From the NCBI GenBank assembly GCA_964566175.1, contig CAZMHU010000012.1, positions 1 through 45,213 of the forward strand: DNA of 45,213 bases, read 5' to 3'. Positions 8,133 through 17,033 of this stretch are shown piece by piece. Source of the DNA: SIG589 sp964566175 (GTDB lineage Bacteria; Bacillota; Clostridia; Oscillospirales; Acutalibacteraceae). A program made the translations under genes and the position numbers. The notes below the pieces were generated by a model. The model was not told the DNA's origin and searched no databases. It was given only the letters and a program-made list of their open reading frames with translations. Numbering within the stretch: position 1 is the stretch's first letter; every line of letters begins with the position of its first letter.

Positions 8133-8798
8133 TCAGCGTTTTTCGGCAACTTCGCCGCGGCACTTATAAATGCTGTTTTGCGGAACAAATCCGCGAACCG
8201 AAGAGAGGGGATAAATATTAGTGTTTTTTCCTATAACCGTTCCGGGGTTTAAAACCGAGCCGCAACCGACTTCAACACAGTCGCCGAGCATAGCGCCGAA
8301 CTTTTTGAGTCCGGTTTCGATTTTTTTCGTTCCGGCATTTACGCAGACGAGTGTTTTATCGGATTTTACATTTGAGGTTATAGAGCCGGCGCCCATATGT
8401 GAGCGCCAACCGAGTATAGAGTCGCCTACATAATTATAATGCGGCACCTGAACATTATCGAAAAGGATAACGTTTTTAAGTTCGGTCGAATTTCCGACAA
8501 CGCAGTTTTTGCCTATAAGGGCACTGCCGCGGATAAATGCACAGTGGCGCACTTCGGCACCTTCGTCGATTATACAGGGACTGCCGATATATGCGCTCTT
8601 TGCAATGGTGGCGCTTTTGGCAATCCAAACGCCGTCGCCGTTGTAATCGAATTTGTCTTTGTCAAGTTTTTCACCTAAAGCCAAAATAAAATCTTTAATT
8701 CCGGCAAGTGCTTCCCACGGATATTCAAAACCCGAAAGGTATTCTTTCGCTACCGTATGTTCAAGACTGTAAAGTGAAGAGATTTTAATGTTTTCCAT
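8133..8798 (-). CDS. left-handed beta-helix sugar-nucleotide/acyltransferase-like protein
   Basis: The 221 residues contain hexapeptide repeats (for example SATIAKSAYIGSPCIIDEGA and the later NPGTVIGKNTNIYP) typical of a left-handed parallel beta helix, as in the GlmU C-terminal domain. No nucleotidyltransferase domain precedes it. Clostridial relatives are often annotated as UDP-N-acetylglucosamine pyrophosphorylase, but the sequence supports only an acyltransferase-like fold. The start at 8798 follows GGAGGTAAAT. It is the first gene of the five-gene operon. Confidence 0.82.
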   Translation of the reverse strand: MENIKISSLYSLEHTVAKEYLSGFEYPWEALAGIKDFILALGEKLDKDKFDYNGDGVWIAKSATIAKSAYIGSPCIIDEGAEVRHCAFIRGSALIGKNCVVGNSTELKNVILFDNVQVPHYNYVGDSILGWRSHMGAGSITSNVKSDKTLVCVNAGTKKIETGLKKFGAMLGDCVEVGCGSVLNPGTVIGKNTNIYPLSSVRGFVPQNSIYKCRGEVAEKR

Positions 8799-8855
8799 AT
8801 TTACCTCCAAAACCGAAAAGCAAAAATACTTTCCCATTAAACTTATGTCTTAAAT

Positions 8856-8884
8856 ATTATAACTATTTTGTGACTAAATTACAA
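8856..8884 (-). promoter_or_regulatory. sigma-A promoter of the five-gene operon
   Basis: TTGTAA and TATAAT with a 17-bp spacer on the minus strand, divergent from the SRP RNA promoter, which has the same two hexamers and the same spacing. Confidence 0.75.
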
Positions 8885-8900
8885 TATTTTTTAAAAACTA

Positions 8901-8929
8901 TTGTAAACAGAAAAGTTTTGTATTATAAT
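8901..8929 (+). promoter_or_regulatory. sigma-A promoter of the SRP RNA/dnaX unit
   Basis: TTGTAA and TATAAT are separated by 17 bp, putting the start of transcription near 8936, a few nt before the SRP RNA outer stem. Confidence 0.82.
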
Positions 8930-8936
8930 AGTAGTG

Positions 8937-9082
8937 CTGAGAAGTGCGTATCGAAGCGTGCGAACAGGCGGGTCCTGTGCGATAGGGCCCTGTGAACCAT
9001 GTCAGGCGGGGAACCGAGCAGCATTAAGCGGAAACCCTATGCGCTGCAGTAAATCGGTCTGTTCGTACACTTGGGTACGCAT
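8937..9082 (+). ncRNA. ffs: signal recognition particle RNA, small type
   Basis: SRP RNA scaffolds Ffh and docks nascent membrane proteins to FtsY. The conserved apical domain is present: CCATGTCAGG, a GGAA tetraloop closed by CGG/CCG, and AGCAGC. The long outer helix pairs GCGTA...GTGCGAACAG (from 8946) with CTGTTCGTAC...GTACGC (to 9080). The folded part is about 135-145 nt with no room for an Alu domain. It lies directly upstream of dnaX, the same order as in many Firmicutes. No terminator separates them, so dnaX may be reached by read-through. Confidence 0.93.
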
Positions 9083-9112
9083 AATTTATTAACAGCATTT
9101 CGGGAGGTCAGT

Positions 9113-10726
9113 ATGTATCAGGCACTTTACAGAAAGTACCGTCCGCTAACGTTTTCGGACGTGGTGGGTCAAAACCACATAACCGATACCTTGAAAAACG
9201 AACTCTCGTCCGGAAAAATATCCCACGCATATCTTTTCACCGGCACAAGGGGAACGGGAAAAACCAGTTGTGCAAAAATTTTGGCTCGTGCCGTGAACTG
9301 TGAAAATCCGCAAAACGGTGACCCCTGCGGACAGTGCCCTGCTTGCCGTGCAATACTTTCGGGCGAGGTTATGGATATTGTCGAACTCGATGCCGCCTCG
9401 AACAACAGTGTTGACGATGTTCGCGAACTCAGAGACCAGATAACATTCACTCCCGCAAACTCACGTTACCGTGTTTATATTATTGACGAGGTTCATATGC
9501 TCTCAAAGGCGGCGTTTAACGCACTGCTCAAAACTTTGGAAGAGCCACCCGCACACGTGATTTTTATTCTTGCCACTACCGAAGTTAACGAACTTCCCGC
9601 AACAATACTTTCGCGTTGTCAGCGTTTTGATTTTAAACGTATCGACCCGTCCGATATCTGCCGCAGACTTTCATTTGTCGCGGGAGAAGAGGGTTTGTCA
9701 CTCGACACAGACGCCGCAATGCTTATAGCGTCGATTGCCGACGGCGGTATGCGTGACGCGCTTTCGCTTTTGGATCTTTGCGCTTCTGCCGACAAAAACA
9801 TAACCGAACAGACGGTTTATGAGATTTGCGGTATGGCGGGCAGAGATTATCTTTACAGCCTGTGTGACAAAATTCGCGAGTGCGATACCGAAGGCGCGCT
9901 TATGCTGATTGACAAACTTTACGGTGCGTCGGTCGATATGGTGCGGCTTTTGTCTGAACTGATATCGCATTACCGAAATTTGATGATAATGAAAACGGTA
10001 TCAATCGAGAAAAAACCTATAATCTGTTCCTCTTCGGAGCGAAAGGAACTTGAACGTCAGGCACGACTTTATGATTTAAAGGATATTATATTTGCACTTG
10101 ATTTACTTCAGCAGACCCTGCCGAGAATGAAAAACGCTAATCGCCGATGTGAGATGGAACTTGCCGTTATAAAACTTTGCTCGCCGTCGCTCTGCAGCTC
10201 ACTTGAGGCACTTCAAGTTCGCGTTGCCGCGCTTGAATCGGAAGTAAAAACGGTATCTGCGGCAGAACAAAGACAGCCAAAGCCGGAAATCAAGTCAACA
10301 CCGGTTTCGCCAGATGAAGAGGACGAAGAGATACCGCCGATTGATGACGATTGTGCCCCGCTTCCGCAGGACGAAGATGTTGCCCTTGCCGCCGTGCGCG
10401 AAACGCCTAAAAACGGTGACAGTCCGATAAAGGAATGGAACGATATTCTTTCGGCTTTGTCGAAAATCAATCCTCTTATGTGCAGTGTGCTTAAAGGCTC
10501 GCGAGCATACATAAAGGACGGATATTTGCTTATAGACAGCGATAATTCGCAACTTAAAAACATAATGAACGGTTCTCCCCACAACAGAGATACCTTAAAG
10601 CGTGCAATAAGCGAAGTTTTGGGTCAGTCGTATAAAATCGGGCCGTATCACAAAAACGATGAGGCACTGAAAAAAACCGACCCGCTTTTGGCTTTTGCCG
10701 AAAAACTTGATTTAATGAACAGATAG
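9113..10726 (+). CDS. dnaX: DNA polymerase III subunits gamma/tau
   Basis: DnaX is the ATPase of the clamp loader and organises the replisome. The start at 9113 follows GGGAGG; the frame extending to 9071 would run into the SRP RNA. Walker A is GTRGTGKT at residues 44-51, followed by a zinc-binding loop (CGQCPAC) and the IIDEVHML Walker B and LSRCQRF (SRC) motifs. An acidic linker (DEEDEEIPP) joins the ATPase to the tau-like C-terminal domain. Length is 537 residues. It heads the dnaX-ybaB-recR run. Confidence 0.97.
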   Translation: MYQALYRKYRPLTFSDVVGQNHITDTLKNELSSGKISHAYLFTGTRGTGKTSCAKILARAVNCENPQNGDPCGQCPACRAILSGEVMDIVELDAASNNSVDDVRELRDQITFTPANSRYRVYIIDEVHMLSKAAFNALLKTLEEPPAHVIFILATTEVNELPATILSRCQRFDFKRIDPSDICRRLSFVAGEEGLSLDTDAAMLIASIADGGMRDALSLLDLCASADKNITEQTVYEICGMAGRDYLYSLCDKIRECDTEGALMLIDKLYGASVDMVRLLSELISHYRNLMIMKTVSIEKKPIICSSSERKELERQARLYDLKDIIFALDLLQQTLPRMKNANRRCEMELAVIKLCSPSLCSSLEALQVRVAALESEVKTVSAAEQRQPKPEIKSTPVSPDEEDEEIPPIDDDCAPLPQDEDVALAAVRETPKNGDSPIKEWNDILSALSKINPLMCSVLKGSRAYIKDGYLLIDSDNSQLKNIMNGSPHNRDTLKRAISEVLGQSYKIGPYHKNDEALKKTDPLLAFAEKLDLMNR

Positions 10727-10737
10727 GAGTTATTAAT

Positions 10738-11076
10738 ATGAAATGCAGAATACCTAATCAGGGCGGACAGAGTATGAACGCTATGCTCAAACAGGCACAA
10801 AAAATGCAGGACGATATGGCGGCACTTCAACAGGATCTCGAGCAGCGCGAATACACCGCTGTCTCGGGTGGCGGCGCAGTGAGCGTAACAGTTGACGGAA
10901 CTTATAAAATTCGTTCTCTCAAAATAAAACCCGAGATTATCGACCCCGACGATGTCGAAATGATTGAAGATTTGGTAACGGTTGCCGTTAATGAGGCTCT
11001 TGAAACAGCAAAAACCACTTCCGAGAACGAGATGAGCGCAATAACAAGCGGTCTTAACATTCCGGGGTTGATGTAA
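10738..11076 (+). CDS. YbaB/EbfC nucleoid-associated protein
   Basis: This 112-residue protein belongs to the YbaB/EbfC family of small dimeric DNA-binding proteins commonly found between dnaX and recR. The amphipathic helix MLKQAQKMQDDMAALQQDL and the GGGAVSVTVDG sheet segment are characteristic. An AGGAG site lies 8 nt before the ATG. Its TAA overlaps the recR ATG by one base (TAATG), which suggests coupled translation. Confidence 0.94.
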   Translation: MKCRIPNQGGQSMNAMLKQAQKMQDDMAALQQDLEQREYTAVSGGGAVSVTVDGTYKIRSLKIKPEIIDPDDVEMIEDLVTVAVNEALETAKTTSENEMSAITSGLNIPGLM

Positions 11077-11675
11077 TGGCGTACAATGTTGCTCCCCTCT
11101 CGGAACTTATAAATCAGTTTGAGAGACTGCCGTCCATAGGCAGAAAAACAGCACAGCGCTTGGCGTTTTATATACTGACACAACCTCGTGAGCGTGCCGA
11201 AGCCTTCGCAAAGGCGTTGACCGATGCACGTGAGAAAATTCATTTTTGCTCGGTTTGTCAATGTTTGACCGATTTGGAAATTTGCCCGATATGTGCTGAC
11301 GGTATGCGCGACCGCACAACTATTTGTGTTGTCGAAGACCCGAAAGACGTTATGGCTTTTGAGCGCACACGTGAGTATAAAGGGCTTTATCATGTCCTTC
11401 ACGGAACGATATCTCCGCTTGACGGCATAGGCCCCGACCAACTCAAAATCAAAGAACTTATGGCGCGTCTTGCCGACGGCACCGTAACGGAGGTCATAAT
11501 GGCTACCAACCCGACGGTGGAGGGCGAGGCTACAGCAAGTTATATTTCGCGTCTTATAAAACCGATGGGCATACGAATAACCCGCTTGGCATACGGCATT
11601 CCGGTCGGGGGCGACCTTGAATATGCCGATGAGGTTACTCTCACCCGCGCACTTGAGGGCAGAAGTGATATATAG
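11076..11675 (+). CDS. recR: recombination protein RecR
   Basis: RecR works with RecO in the RecF pathway to load RecA at gaps. The 199-residue protein has the N-terminal helix-hairpin-helix (FERLPSIGRKTAQRLAF), the four-cysteine zinc finger (CSVCQCLTDLEICPIC, about residues 57-72) and the Toprim domain beginning at VVEDPKDVMAFE. The NPTVEGEATA motif is also present. It is translationally coupled to ybaB. Confidence 0.97.
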   Translation: MAYNVAPLSELINQFERLPSIGRKTAQRLAFYILTQPRERAEAFAKALTDAREKIHFCSVCQCLTDLEICPICADGMRDRTTICVVEDPKDVMAFERTREYKGLYHVLHGTISPLDGIGPDQLKIKELMARLADGTVTEVIMATNPTVEGEATASYISRLIKPMGIRITRLAYGIPVGGDLEYADEVTLTRALEGRSDI

Positions 11676-11681
11676 GCGCTC

Positions 11682-11710
11682 TTTACAAAGTGTGCCGTTT
11701 GTGGTAAAAT
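11682..11710 (+). promoter_or_regulatory. sigma-A promoter of the small conserved protein
   Basis: TTTACA and TAAAAT with a 17-bp spacer lie just after recR, giving the next gene its own start of transcription. Confidence 0.72.
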
Positions 11711-11742
11711 GTTTTTAATAAATATAGATACGGAGGAACAAA

Positions 11743-12021
11743 ATGGCTGAATTTTTGACATACAAGGGCAAGCCGCTTGTTCGCAAGGGCAAGGAAATAT
11801 ATTACGGCGATATGTCCGAAAAATACGTTATAAAACTTGATGTGCTTTCCGAAAAGGAAGAAGACGGCGCTAAGGTGCCCGACCGTGTTGCGATACAACT
11901 TCTTCTCAGCGACACACAACTCCCCGAAAAGGAAAGGGTTAAAAAAGCAAGCGAAAAGCAGGGACTTTACGAGGCAATGGATCTTGGAGTTGTCTGGCTT
12001 GAGCGTGCACTGAAAGATTAG
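11743..12021 (+). CDS. small conserved protein of unknown function
   Basis: The 92-residue, highly charged soluble protein begins AEFLTYKGKPLVRKGKEIYYGDM and ends in a predicted helix EAMDLGVVWLERAL. No signal peptide or membrane segment is visible. A GGAGG site 6 nt upstream, its own promoter and a strong terminator make it a genuine monocistronic gene. I recognise the general type from clostridial genomes but know no function for it. Confidence 0.85.
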   Translation: MAEFLTYKGKPLVRKGKEIYYGDMSEKYVIKLDVLSEKEEDGAKVPDRVAIQLLLSDTQLPEKERVKKASEKQGLYEAMDLGVVWLERALKD

Positions 12022-12023
12022 TT

Positions 12024-12051
12024 AAAAGCGTTCCGAAAGGAACGCTTTTTT
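12024..12051 (+). terminator. rho-independent terminator
   Basis: AAAAGCGTTCC, a GAAA tetraloop and GGAACGCTTTTTT form a perfect 11-bp hairpin with a T run. Confidence 0.93.
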
Positions 12052-12053
12052 AC

Positions 12054-12082
12054 TTGACTTTCGGTGATTTTTATTATAAAAT
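12054..12082 (+). promoter_or_regulatory. sigma-A promoter of the GH2 gene
   Basis: TTGACT and TAAAAT with a 17-bp spacer; TATAAA at 12075 is an overlapping alternative with a shorter spacer. It lies directly after the preceding terminator. Confidence 0.65.
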
Positions 12083-12123
12083 CACAAATAAAGAACAATT
12101 ATTTTTATTGGAGGTTGTGCAAA

Positions 12124-13848
12124 ATGAATATTCGCACCGAATATCCCCGTCCGCAATTTGAAAGAAAAGATTGGATTTGTCTTAACGGTGAGTGGGATTT
12201 TACTGTTGATAATTCCCGCACCGGCACACAGCGCGGATACCAAAACGCAGAGCATTTTGATAAAAAAATAATCGTTCCGTTCTGTCCCGAAAGCAAACTC
12301 TCGGGTATAGAACACAAAGATTTTATGAACGGCGTTTGGTATACGAGAACCGTAAATATACCTGATGTTTGGCTTGATAACCGCCGCACATTTATAAATA
12401 TCGGCGCGTGCGATTATATTACCCGCGTTTATGTCAACGGCGGCGAGGTTGGTTTGCACAGAGGCGGATATGTTTCCTTTTCGTTTGATATAACCGACTT
12501 TTTGAAAAAAGGCGAAAACCGCATATCGATATATGCCGAGGACGATACACGTTCGTCTTCCGTTCCGTCGGGAAAGCAGTCGAATAGGTATGACTCCTAC
12601 GGCTGTTTCTACACCCGCACAACGGGAATTTGGCAGACGGTTTGGCTTGAAAATACGCCTAATACATATATTAAATCCGTTAAGATGACTCCCCTCTTAG
12701 AAAAGGGTGTTTTGCGTGTCGAATACACCGCAAACGCCGCCGACGGCAAAAAAATAACCGCCGAGGCGTTTTTAGACGGTGTTTCGGTCGGAAAAACCGA
12801 GCAGACGGTAAATTGGGATAACGGCAGTTTTGATGTTGCTCTGTCCGAGGTTGCACTTTGGAGTATAGAAGACCCCACACTTTATGATATTGTTTTCACT
12901 TTGGACGAAGACAGGGTTGAGAGTTATTTCGGAATGAGGAGCATCGTCTTCCGCGACGGCAAAACATACATAAACGGAAAAAGCGTTTTCCAACGTCTTA
13001 TTCTTGACCAAGGTTATTATCCCGATGGCATTTATACCGCACCCTCAGATGAAGAACTCATTGCCGATATTAAGCGTTCGCAGGCAATGGGTTACAACGG
13101 CGCACGTCTGCACGAAAAAGTTTTCGAAGAGCGTTTCTTGTACCATGCCGACCGTTTGGGTTATATCGTTTGGGGCGAATATCCGAACTGGGGTCTTGAT
13201 GTAACAAAAGACAGTTGTTATAAAAATATGCTTCCTGAATGGCTTGAAGAACTTAAAAGGGATTATAATCATCCGTCACTTATCGGCTGGTGTCCCCTTA
13301 ACGAAACAACACGCGGAATTGATGCCGAGTTTGTACGTTTCATTTTCAATCTGACAAAGGCGTATGACCCGACAAGATTGTTTATCGACAATTCCGGTTG
13401 GCATCATATTGCCGGAACGTATGATATGTTCGACGTTCACAATTATTGTGACGATGCCGCAAAATTCCGTGAAAATTATGACCGCTTGACAGACGGCAGC
13501 GAAGCGGAATATCTTGACGGCAACGACGGCGGAGTTCACATAATGAGAAAGAGCAGTGAGATTTGCTTTGTCAGCGAGTTCGGCGGTGCACGTTGGGTTG
13601 CTGGCGAAAACGGCGGCAATAACTGGGGTTACGGCGAGCAGGTTAAAAACGTCAGCGAGTTTATCGAGCGTTACCGCGGTCTTGTTGATGCATTGCTTGA
13701 CAATCCGAAAATTTCCGCATTTTGCTATACGCAACTTACTGATGTTGAGCAGGAGCAGAACGGTCTTTATACATATGACCGCCGCGCAAAGTTTGACCCG
13801 AATGTTATAAAAGAAATAACCGCACGCAAGGCGGCTGTTGAAGAATAA
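12124..13848 (+). CDS. glycoside hydrolase family 2 enzyme
   Basis: GH2 enzymes remove beta-galactosyl, beta-glucuronyl or beta-mannosyl units. The 574 residues show the sugar-binding jelly roll (DWICLNGEWDF, residues 14-24; FINIGACDYITRVYVNG), an immunoglobulin-like domain and the TIM barrel. The acid/base is the E of CPLNE and the nucleophile is the E of SEFGG. There is no signal peptide, so it should act in the cytoplasm on imported oligosaccharides. The start at 12124 follows GGAGG; the frame upstream runs into the promoter. The exact sugar specificity is not evident and no transporter lies nearby. Confidence 0.9.
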   Translation: MNIRTEYPRPQFERKDWICLNGEWDFTVDNSRTGTQRGYQNAEHFDKKIIVPFCPESKLSGIEHKDFMNGVWYTRTVNIPDVWLDNRRTFINIGACDYITRVYVNGGEVGLHRGGYVSFSFDITDFLKKGENRISIYAEDDTRSSSVPSGKQSNRYDSYGCFYTRTTGIWQTVWLENTPNTYIKSVKMTPLLEKGVLRVEYTANAADGKKITAEAFLDGVSVGKTEQTVNWDNGSFDVALSEVALWSIEDPTLYDIVFTLDEDRVESYFGMRSIVFRDGKTYINGKSVFQRLILDQGYYPDGIYTAPSDEELIADIKRSQAMGYNGARLHEKVFEERFLYHADRLGYIVWGEYPNWGLDVTKDSCYKNMLPEWLEELKRDYNHPSLIGWCPLNETTRGIDAEFVRFIFNLTKAYDPTRLFIDNSGWHHIAGTYDMFDVHNYCDDAAKFRENYDRLTDGSEAEYLDGNDGGVHIMRKSSEICFVSEFGGARWVAGENGGNNWGYGEQVKNVSEFIERYRGLVDALLDNPKISAFCYTQLTDVEQEQNGLYTYDRRAKFDPNVIKEITARKAAVEE

Positions 13849-13850
13849 TA

Positions 13851-13884
13851 AAAAGCAGAAGGATTTTTCCTTCTGCTTTTTTAT
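13851..13884. terminator. bidirectional terminator between GH2 and the aro operon
   Basis: AAAAGCAGAAGG and CCTTCTGCTTTT form a 12-bp perfect stem flanked by A and T runs. It can end the GH2 transcript on the plus strand and the aromatic operon on the minus strand. Confidence 0.92.
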
Positions 13885-13939
13885 TTAAACGGTAATTATA
13901 GGGCGGTGACTTGCTCCCGCCGAAAGAACGACTGAGTTT

Positions 13940-14968
13940 TTAAAGTTCCTCAGCCAAATCAAATATAAGTTTTTCGGTCTTTTCCCAACCGAGACATGGG
14001 TCGGTTATAGATTTTCCGTAGGTGTGTTCGCAGACGCTTTGTGCGCCGTCCTCAATATAACTTTCTATCATAAGACCTTTTACAAGTTTTTTGATATCGT
14101 TGTTGTGATTTCGGCTGTATATAACGTCTTTGGCAATTCTAATCTGTTCGAGATATTTCTTGCCTGAGTTTGCGTGGTTGGTGTCAACGATGACAGCAGC
14201 GTTTGCAAGACCCGATGCGGCATAAAGTTCCGACAGTTTCAGCAGGTCTTCGTAGTGATAGTTTGAAACGTTTTTGCCCGCAAAATCGACATATCCGCGT
14301 AGTATCGCGTGTGCATAGGCGTTTCCGCCGCTTTTAACTTCCCAACCGCGGTAAATAAAGGTGTGACTGCTTTGAGCCGCCTTTATCGAGTTCATCATAA
14401 TTCCGAGGTCTCCGCCCGTGGGGTTTTTCATTCCGACAGGAACGTCAAGACCGCTTGCGGTAAGGCGGTGTTGCTGATTTTCAACCGAACGTGCGCCGAC
14501 GGCAACATAAGCCAAAAGGTCGGACAGATAGCGGTGGTTTTCGGGATATAACATCTCGTCCGCACATGTAAAACCGTAGTCTTTAAGTGCACTCATATGC
14601 AAATCGCGTATTGCCAAGATACCGTTGAGCATATCGGGTTTTTCGTCGGGGTTGGGCTGATGAAGCATACCCTTGTATCCCTCGCCCGTCGTTCTCGGTT
14701 TGTTGGTGTAAATTCGCGGAATGATGAGTATCTTGTCGGAAACCTTGTCCTGTACGGTTCTCAGTCGCGATATATAATCAAGTACACTTTCGCGGTTGTC
14801 GGCGGAACACGGGCCGATAATAAGCAAAAACTTATCGGACTTTCCCGAAAAAATATCCTTTATCAAGAGGTCGCGTTCGTCCTTGATTTTCTTCATTTCT
14901 TCTGTTACGGGATAGCGGTTTTTGATTTGTTGCGGTATCGGGAGTTTGCGGTAAAATTCCAAGTTCAT
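13940..14968 (-). CDS. aroF: DAHP synthase, class I alpha type
   Basis: This enzyme condenses phosphoenolpyruvate with erythrose 4-phosphate, the first step of the shikimate pathway. The 342 residues align with the E. coli AroF/G/H (type I alpha) group: LLIIGPCSADN near residue 50, PRTTGEGYKG, the GARSVENQQHR motif, KNPTGGD and DTNHANSGK. It is the last gene of the operon although it catalyses the first reaction, and lies 6 nt after tyrA. Which amino acid inhibits it cannot be told by eye, so the symbol is provisional. Confidence 0.95.
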   Translation of the reverse strand: MNLEFYRKLPIPQQIKNRYPVTEEMKKIKDERDLLIKDIFSGKSDKFLLIIGPCSADNRESVLDYISRLRTVQDKVSDKILIIPRIYTNKPRTTGEGYKGMLHQPNPDEKPDMLNGILAIRDLHMSALKDYGFTCADEMLYPENHRYLSDLLAYVAVGARSVENQQHRLTASGLDVPVGMKNPTGGDLGIMMNSIKAAQSSHTFIYRGWEVKSGGNAYAHAILRGYVDFAGKNVSNYHYEDLLKLSELYAASGLANAAVIVDTNHANSGKKYLEQIRIAKDVIYSRNHNNDIKKLVKGLMIESYIEDGAQSVCEHTYGKSITDPCLGWEKTEKLIFDLAEEL

Positions 14969-14974
14969 TTTGCG

Positions 14975-15835
14975 TCAGTCCTTTTTGTTGAATTTTCGGC
15001 GGCGTGTTGAGGACAGGCGCATCATTTCTCGCATTCCCTCGCGGTCTCCGTCTTTAATAAAGTTATAAAGTTTGTCAAAACTTTCGCGGTAGTTATCCAT
15101 TTCAAGCAACAGCGCATCGCGGTTTGCAAGAAAAAGTTCGCTCCACATATCGTCGTTTATGTTGGCTATTCTTGTCAAATCGCGAAAAGAGTCGCCGGTG
15201 TAGCGCACAAGGTTTTCGTTGCTGTTGGCACACATAAGCGAAACGGCAATACAGTGAGTGAGCTGCGAGAGAAAAGCAATCATTTCGTCGTGTTCTCTCG
15301 GCGAGAGGACGGATATTTTTTCAAATCCAAGCACAGTACCGAGTTCTTTGCAAAGTGCAATTCCGCTTTCGGTGTTTTTTTCGGTCGGAACAACAATATA
15401 GTTTGCGCCTTTGAAAATGCTGTCGTCGCTGTTCTGCACTCCGTATACTTCACGACCTGCCATTGGGTGTGCCGATATAAACTCAACACCGTCGGGCAAA
15501 AGCGACTGAACGGTGTCAACGATGCAACCCTTAACGCCCGTAACGTCGGTTATAACAGTCCCCGAGCGAATAAGCGAACCGTGTTCTTTTATCCAATCGA
15601 TAAAAATATGCGGATAGAGTGCGAAAACAATAATATCCGCTTCGGCTATCAGCGTTTCGTCAACTTCGGTACTGCCGCGGTCGATAAGATTGTGCTCCAG
15701 TGCGTAATCCACCGAGTCGGCGGTTTTTGTTATGGCACTGACGTAAAAACCCTGTTTTTTGAGAGCCATAGCATAACAGCCGCCAAGGAGTCCCAAGCCG
15801 ACTATCAAAATTTTTTTGTCTTTATCAAGTGTCAT
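14975..15835 (-). CDS. tyrA: prephenate dehydrogenase
   Basis: TyrA oxidatively decarboxylates prephenate to 4-hydroxyphenylpyruvate on the tyrosine branch. The 286 residues begin with the NAD-binding glycine motif (ILIVGLGLLGGCYAMAL) and carry the catalytic-region segment FISAHPMAGRE near residue 130, followed by the helical dimerisation domain. No fused chorismate mutase or ACT domain is present; chorismate mutase activity would come from PheA. The gene overlaps the end of aroA by 11 nt. Confidence 0.96.
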   Translation of the reverse strand: MTLDKDKKILIVGLGLLGGCYAMALKKQGFYVSAITKTADSVDYALEHNLIDRGSTEVDETLIAEADIIVFALYPHIFIDWIKEHGSLIRSGTVITDVTGVKGCIVDTVQSLLPDGVEFISAHPMAGREVYGVQNSDDSIFKGANYIVVPTEKNTESGIALCKELGTVLGFEKISVLSPREHDEMIAFLSQLTHCIAVSLMCANSNENLVRYTGDSFRDLTRIANINDDMWSELFLANRDALLLEMDNYRESFDKLYNFIKDGDREGMREMMRLSSTRRRKFNKKD

Positions 15836-17033
15836 CTGAAATAATTCCTATTCCTAATTTTTCGATTTGTGAAAAGAAGTCCGGAAAACTTTTGCTTACC
15901 GCTTCCGCTCCCTCGATTTGCCCGCCGTATATACTGCAAAGCAGTGAAAGTGCCATAACTATTCGGTGGTCGTTATGTCCGCAAAGCGGAACCGTGGGCG
16001 TGTGCGGTGTGCCGTGTTTTACCGTAATGTCGTTATCGTTTATCAAAACGTCAATTCCGAACTTTGCAAGTTCCGCCTTCATAGCTTCGCCGCGGTCGCT
16101 TTCTTTGATTTTAAGCCGCCGTGTTCCAAGGAAGTGTGCACCGCCCGATACTGCCGACATAGCGAACATAACGGGGGCTAAATCGGGGCAGTCGGAAAGG
16201 TCAAACTCACGGTGTCCGTTTTTGAGTTCCGAAAACATCTTTTTGTAAATATAATCGCCCTGTAATGTATCTTCGCGCAGTCCGGTTACGGTAACATTTC
16301 CGCCGAGCAGATTAAAAGCGTCAAGAAAAGCGGCATTTGAGCAGTCACCCTCAACCGTGACGTTTTGTGCGGTGTAGTGGCTGTTTTTTTCGATATAAAA
16401 CGTGTTGCCTTTTCGGGTCGGGTTGACACCGAAAATTCTCATTGCATCGAGCGTTAAATTAACATATGACTCGCTTTCGAAGTTGCCTGTTACGGTAACG
16501 ATGCTGTCGGTATCAAGCAGGGGAAGTGTTAAAAGCAGTCCGGTTATAAACTGGCTTGAAACATCGCCGGGGAGAGTATAATCTCCGCCGTGCAGTTTGC
16601 CGGTTACGGCAAGTTCGGTTTTCATTTTTTGAAATATTATGTTTTCCTCACGGCATATTTTTTCGTAAATATCAAGCGGGCGGGAGAAAAGGCGTTCACT
16701 GCCGTTAAGATATACGGTTTTATTTGCCAGCATACAAAGCGGCAAAAGAAAACGAAGTGTACTTCCGCTTTCATTGCAGTCAAGGTGTGCGCCGTCTTTG
16801 ATATTAAATGGGTTAAGTTTGCCTATATACACGCTGTTTTTGCTTTTTTCGACCCTCGCGCCCATTTTTTCAAGACATCCGAGCGTTGCCGTAATGTCCT
16901 TTGAAAATGCGATATTGTCAATGCGACTGCCCCCGCTGAGTGCACCGCAGATAAGCAGTCGGTGTGCGGCGCTTTTAGAGGGCGGGGCGGAAACACTGCC
17001 CACAGCGCATGATTTTAAAAACGTAACATTCAT
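15825..17033 (-). CDS. aroA: 3-phosphoshikimate 1-carboxyvinyltransferase (EPSP synthase)
   Basis: AroA joins phosphoenolpyruvate to shikimate 3-phosphate. At 402 residues it is slightly shorter than typical. The PEP/substrate motifs are present: SKSAAHRLLICGAL at the start, DCNESGSTLRFLLPL near residue 90, LPGDVSSQFITGLL, and KESDRGEAMKAEL and HNDHRIVMAL in the C-terminal half. It is coupled to aroQ upstream by an ATGA overlap and overlaps tyrA downstream. Confidence 0.97.
   Translation of the reverse strand: MNVTFLKSCAVGSVSAPPSKSAAHRLLICGALSGGSRIDNIAFSKDITATLGCLEKMGARVEKSKNSVYIGKLNPFNIKDGAHLDCNESGSTLRFLLPLCMLANKTVYLNGSERLFSRPLDIYEKICREENIIFQKMKTELAVTGKLHGGDYTLPGDVSSQFITGLLLTLPLLDTDSIVTVTGNFESESYVNLTLDAMRIFGVNPTRKGNTFYIEKNSHYTAQNVTVEGDCSNAAFLDAFNLLGGNVTVTGLREDTLQGDYIYKKMFSELKNGHREFDLSDCPDLAPVMFAMSAVSGGAHFLGTRRLKIKESDRGEAMKAELAKFGIDVLINDNDITVKHGTPHTPTVPLCGHNDHRIVMALSLLCSIYGGQIEGAEAVSKSFPDFFSQIEKLGIGIISDDT

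Noticed and set aside
9071..9112. Longer N-terminus for DnaX
   Set aside because: It runs back to the SRP RNA terminal stem, while GGGAGG precedes the ATG at 9113.
13895..13930. GGCGG/CCGCC hairpin just after the aroF stop
   Set aside because: It lacks a T run; the perfect bidirectional stem at 13851-13884 is the more likely terminator.
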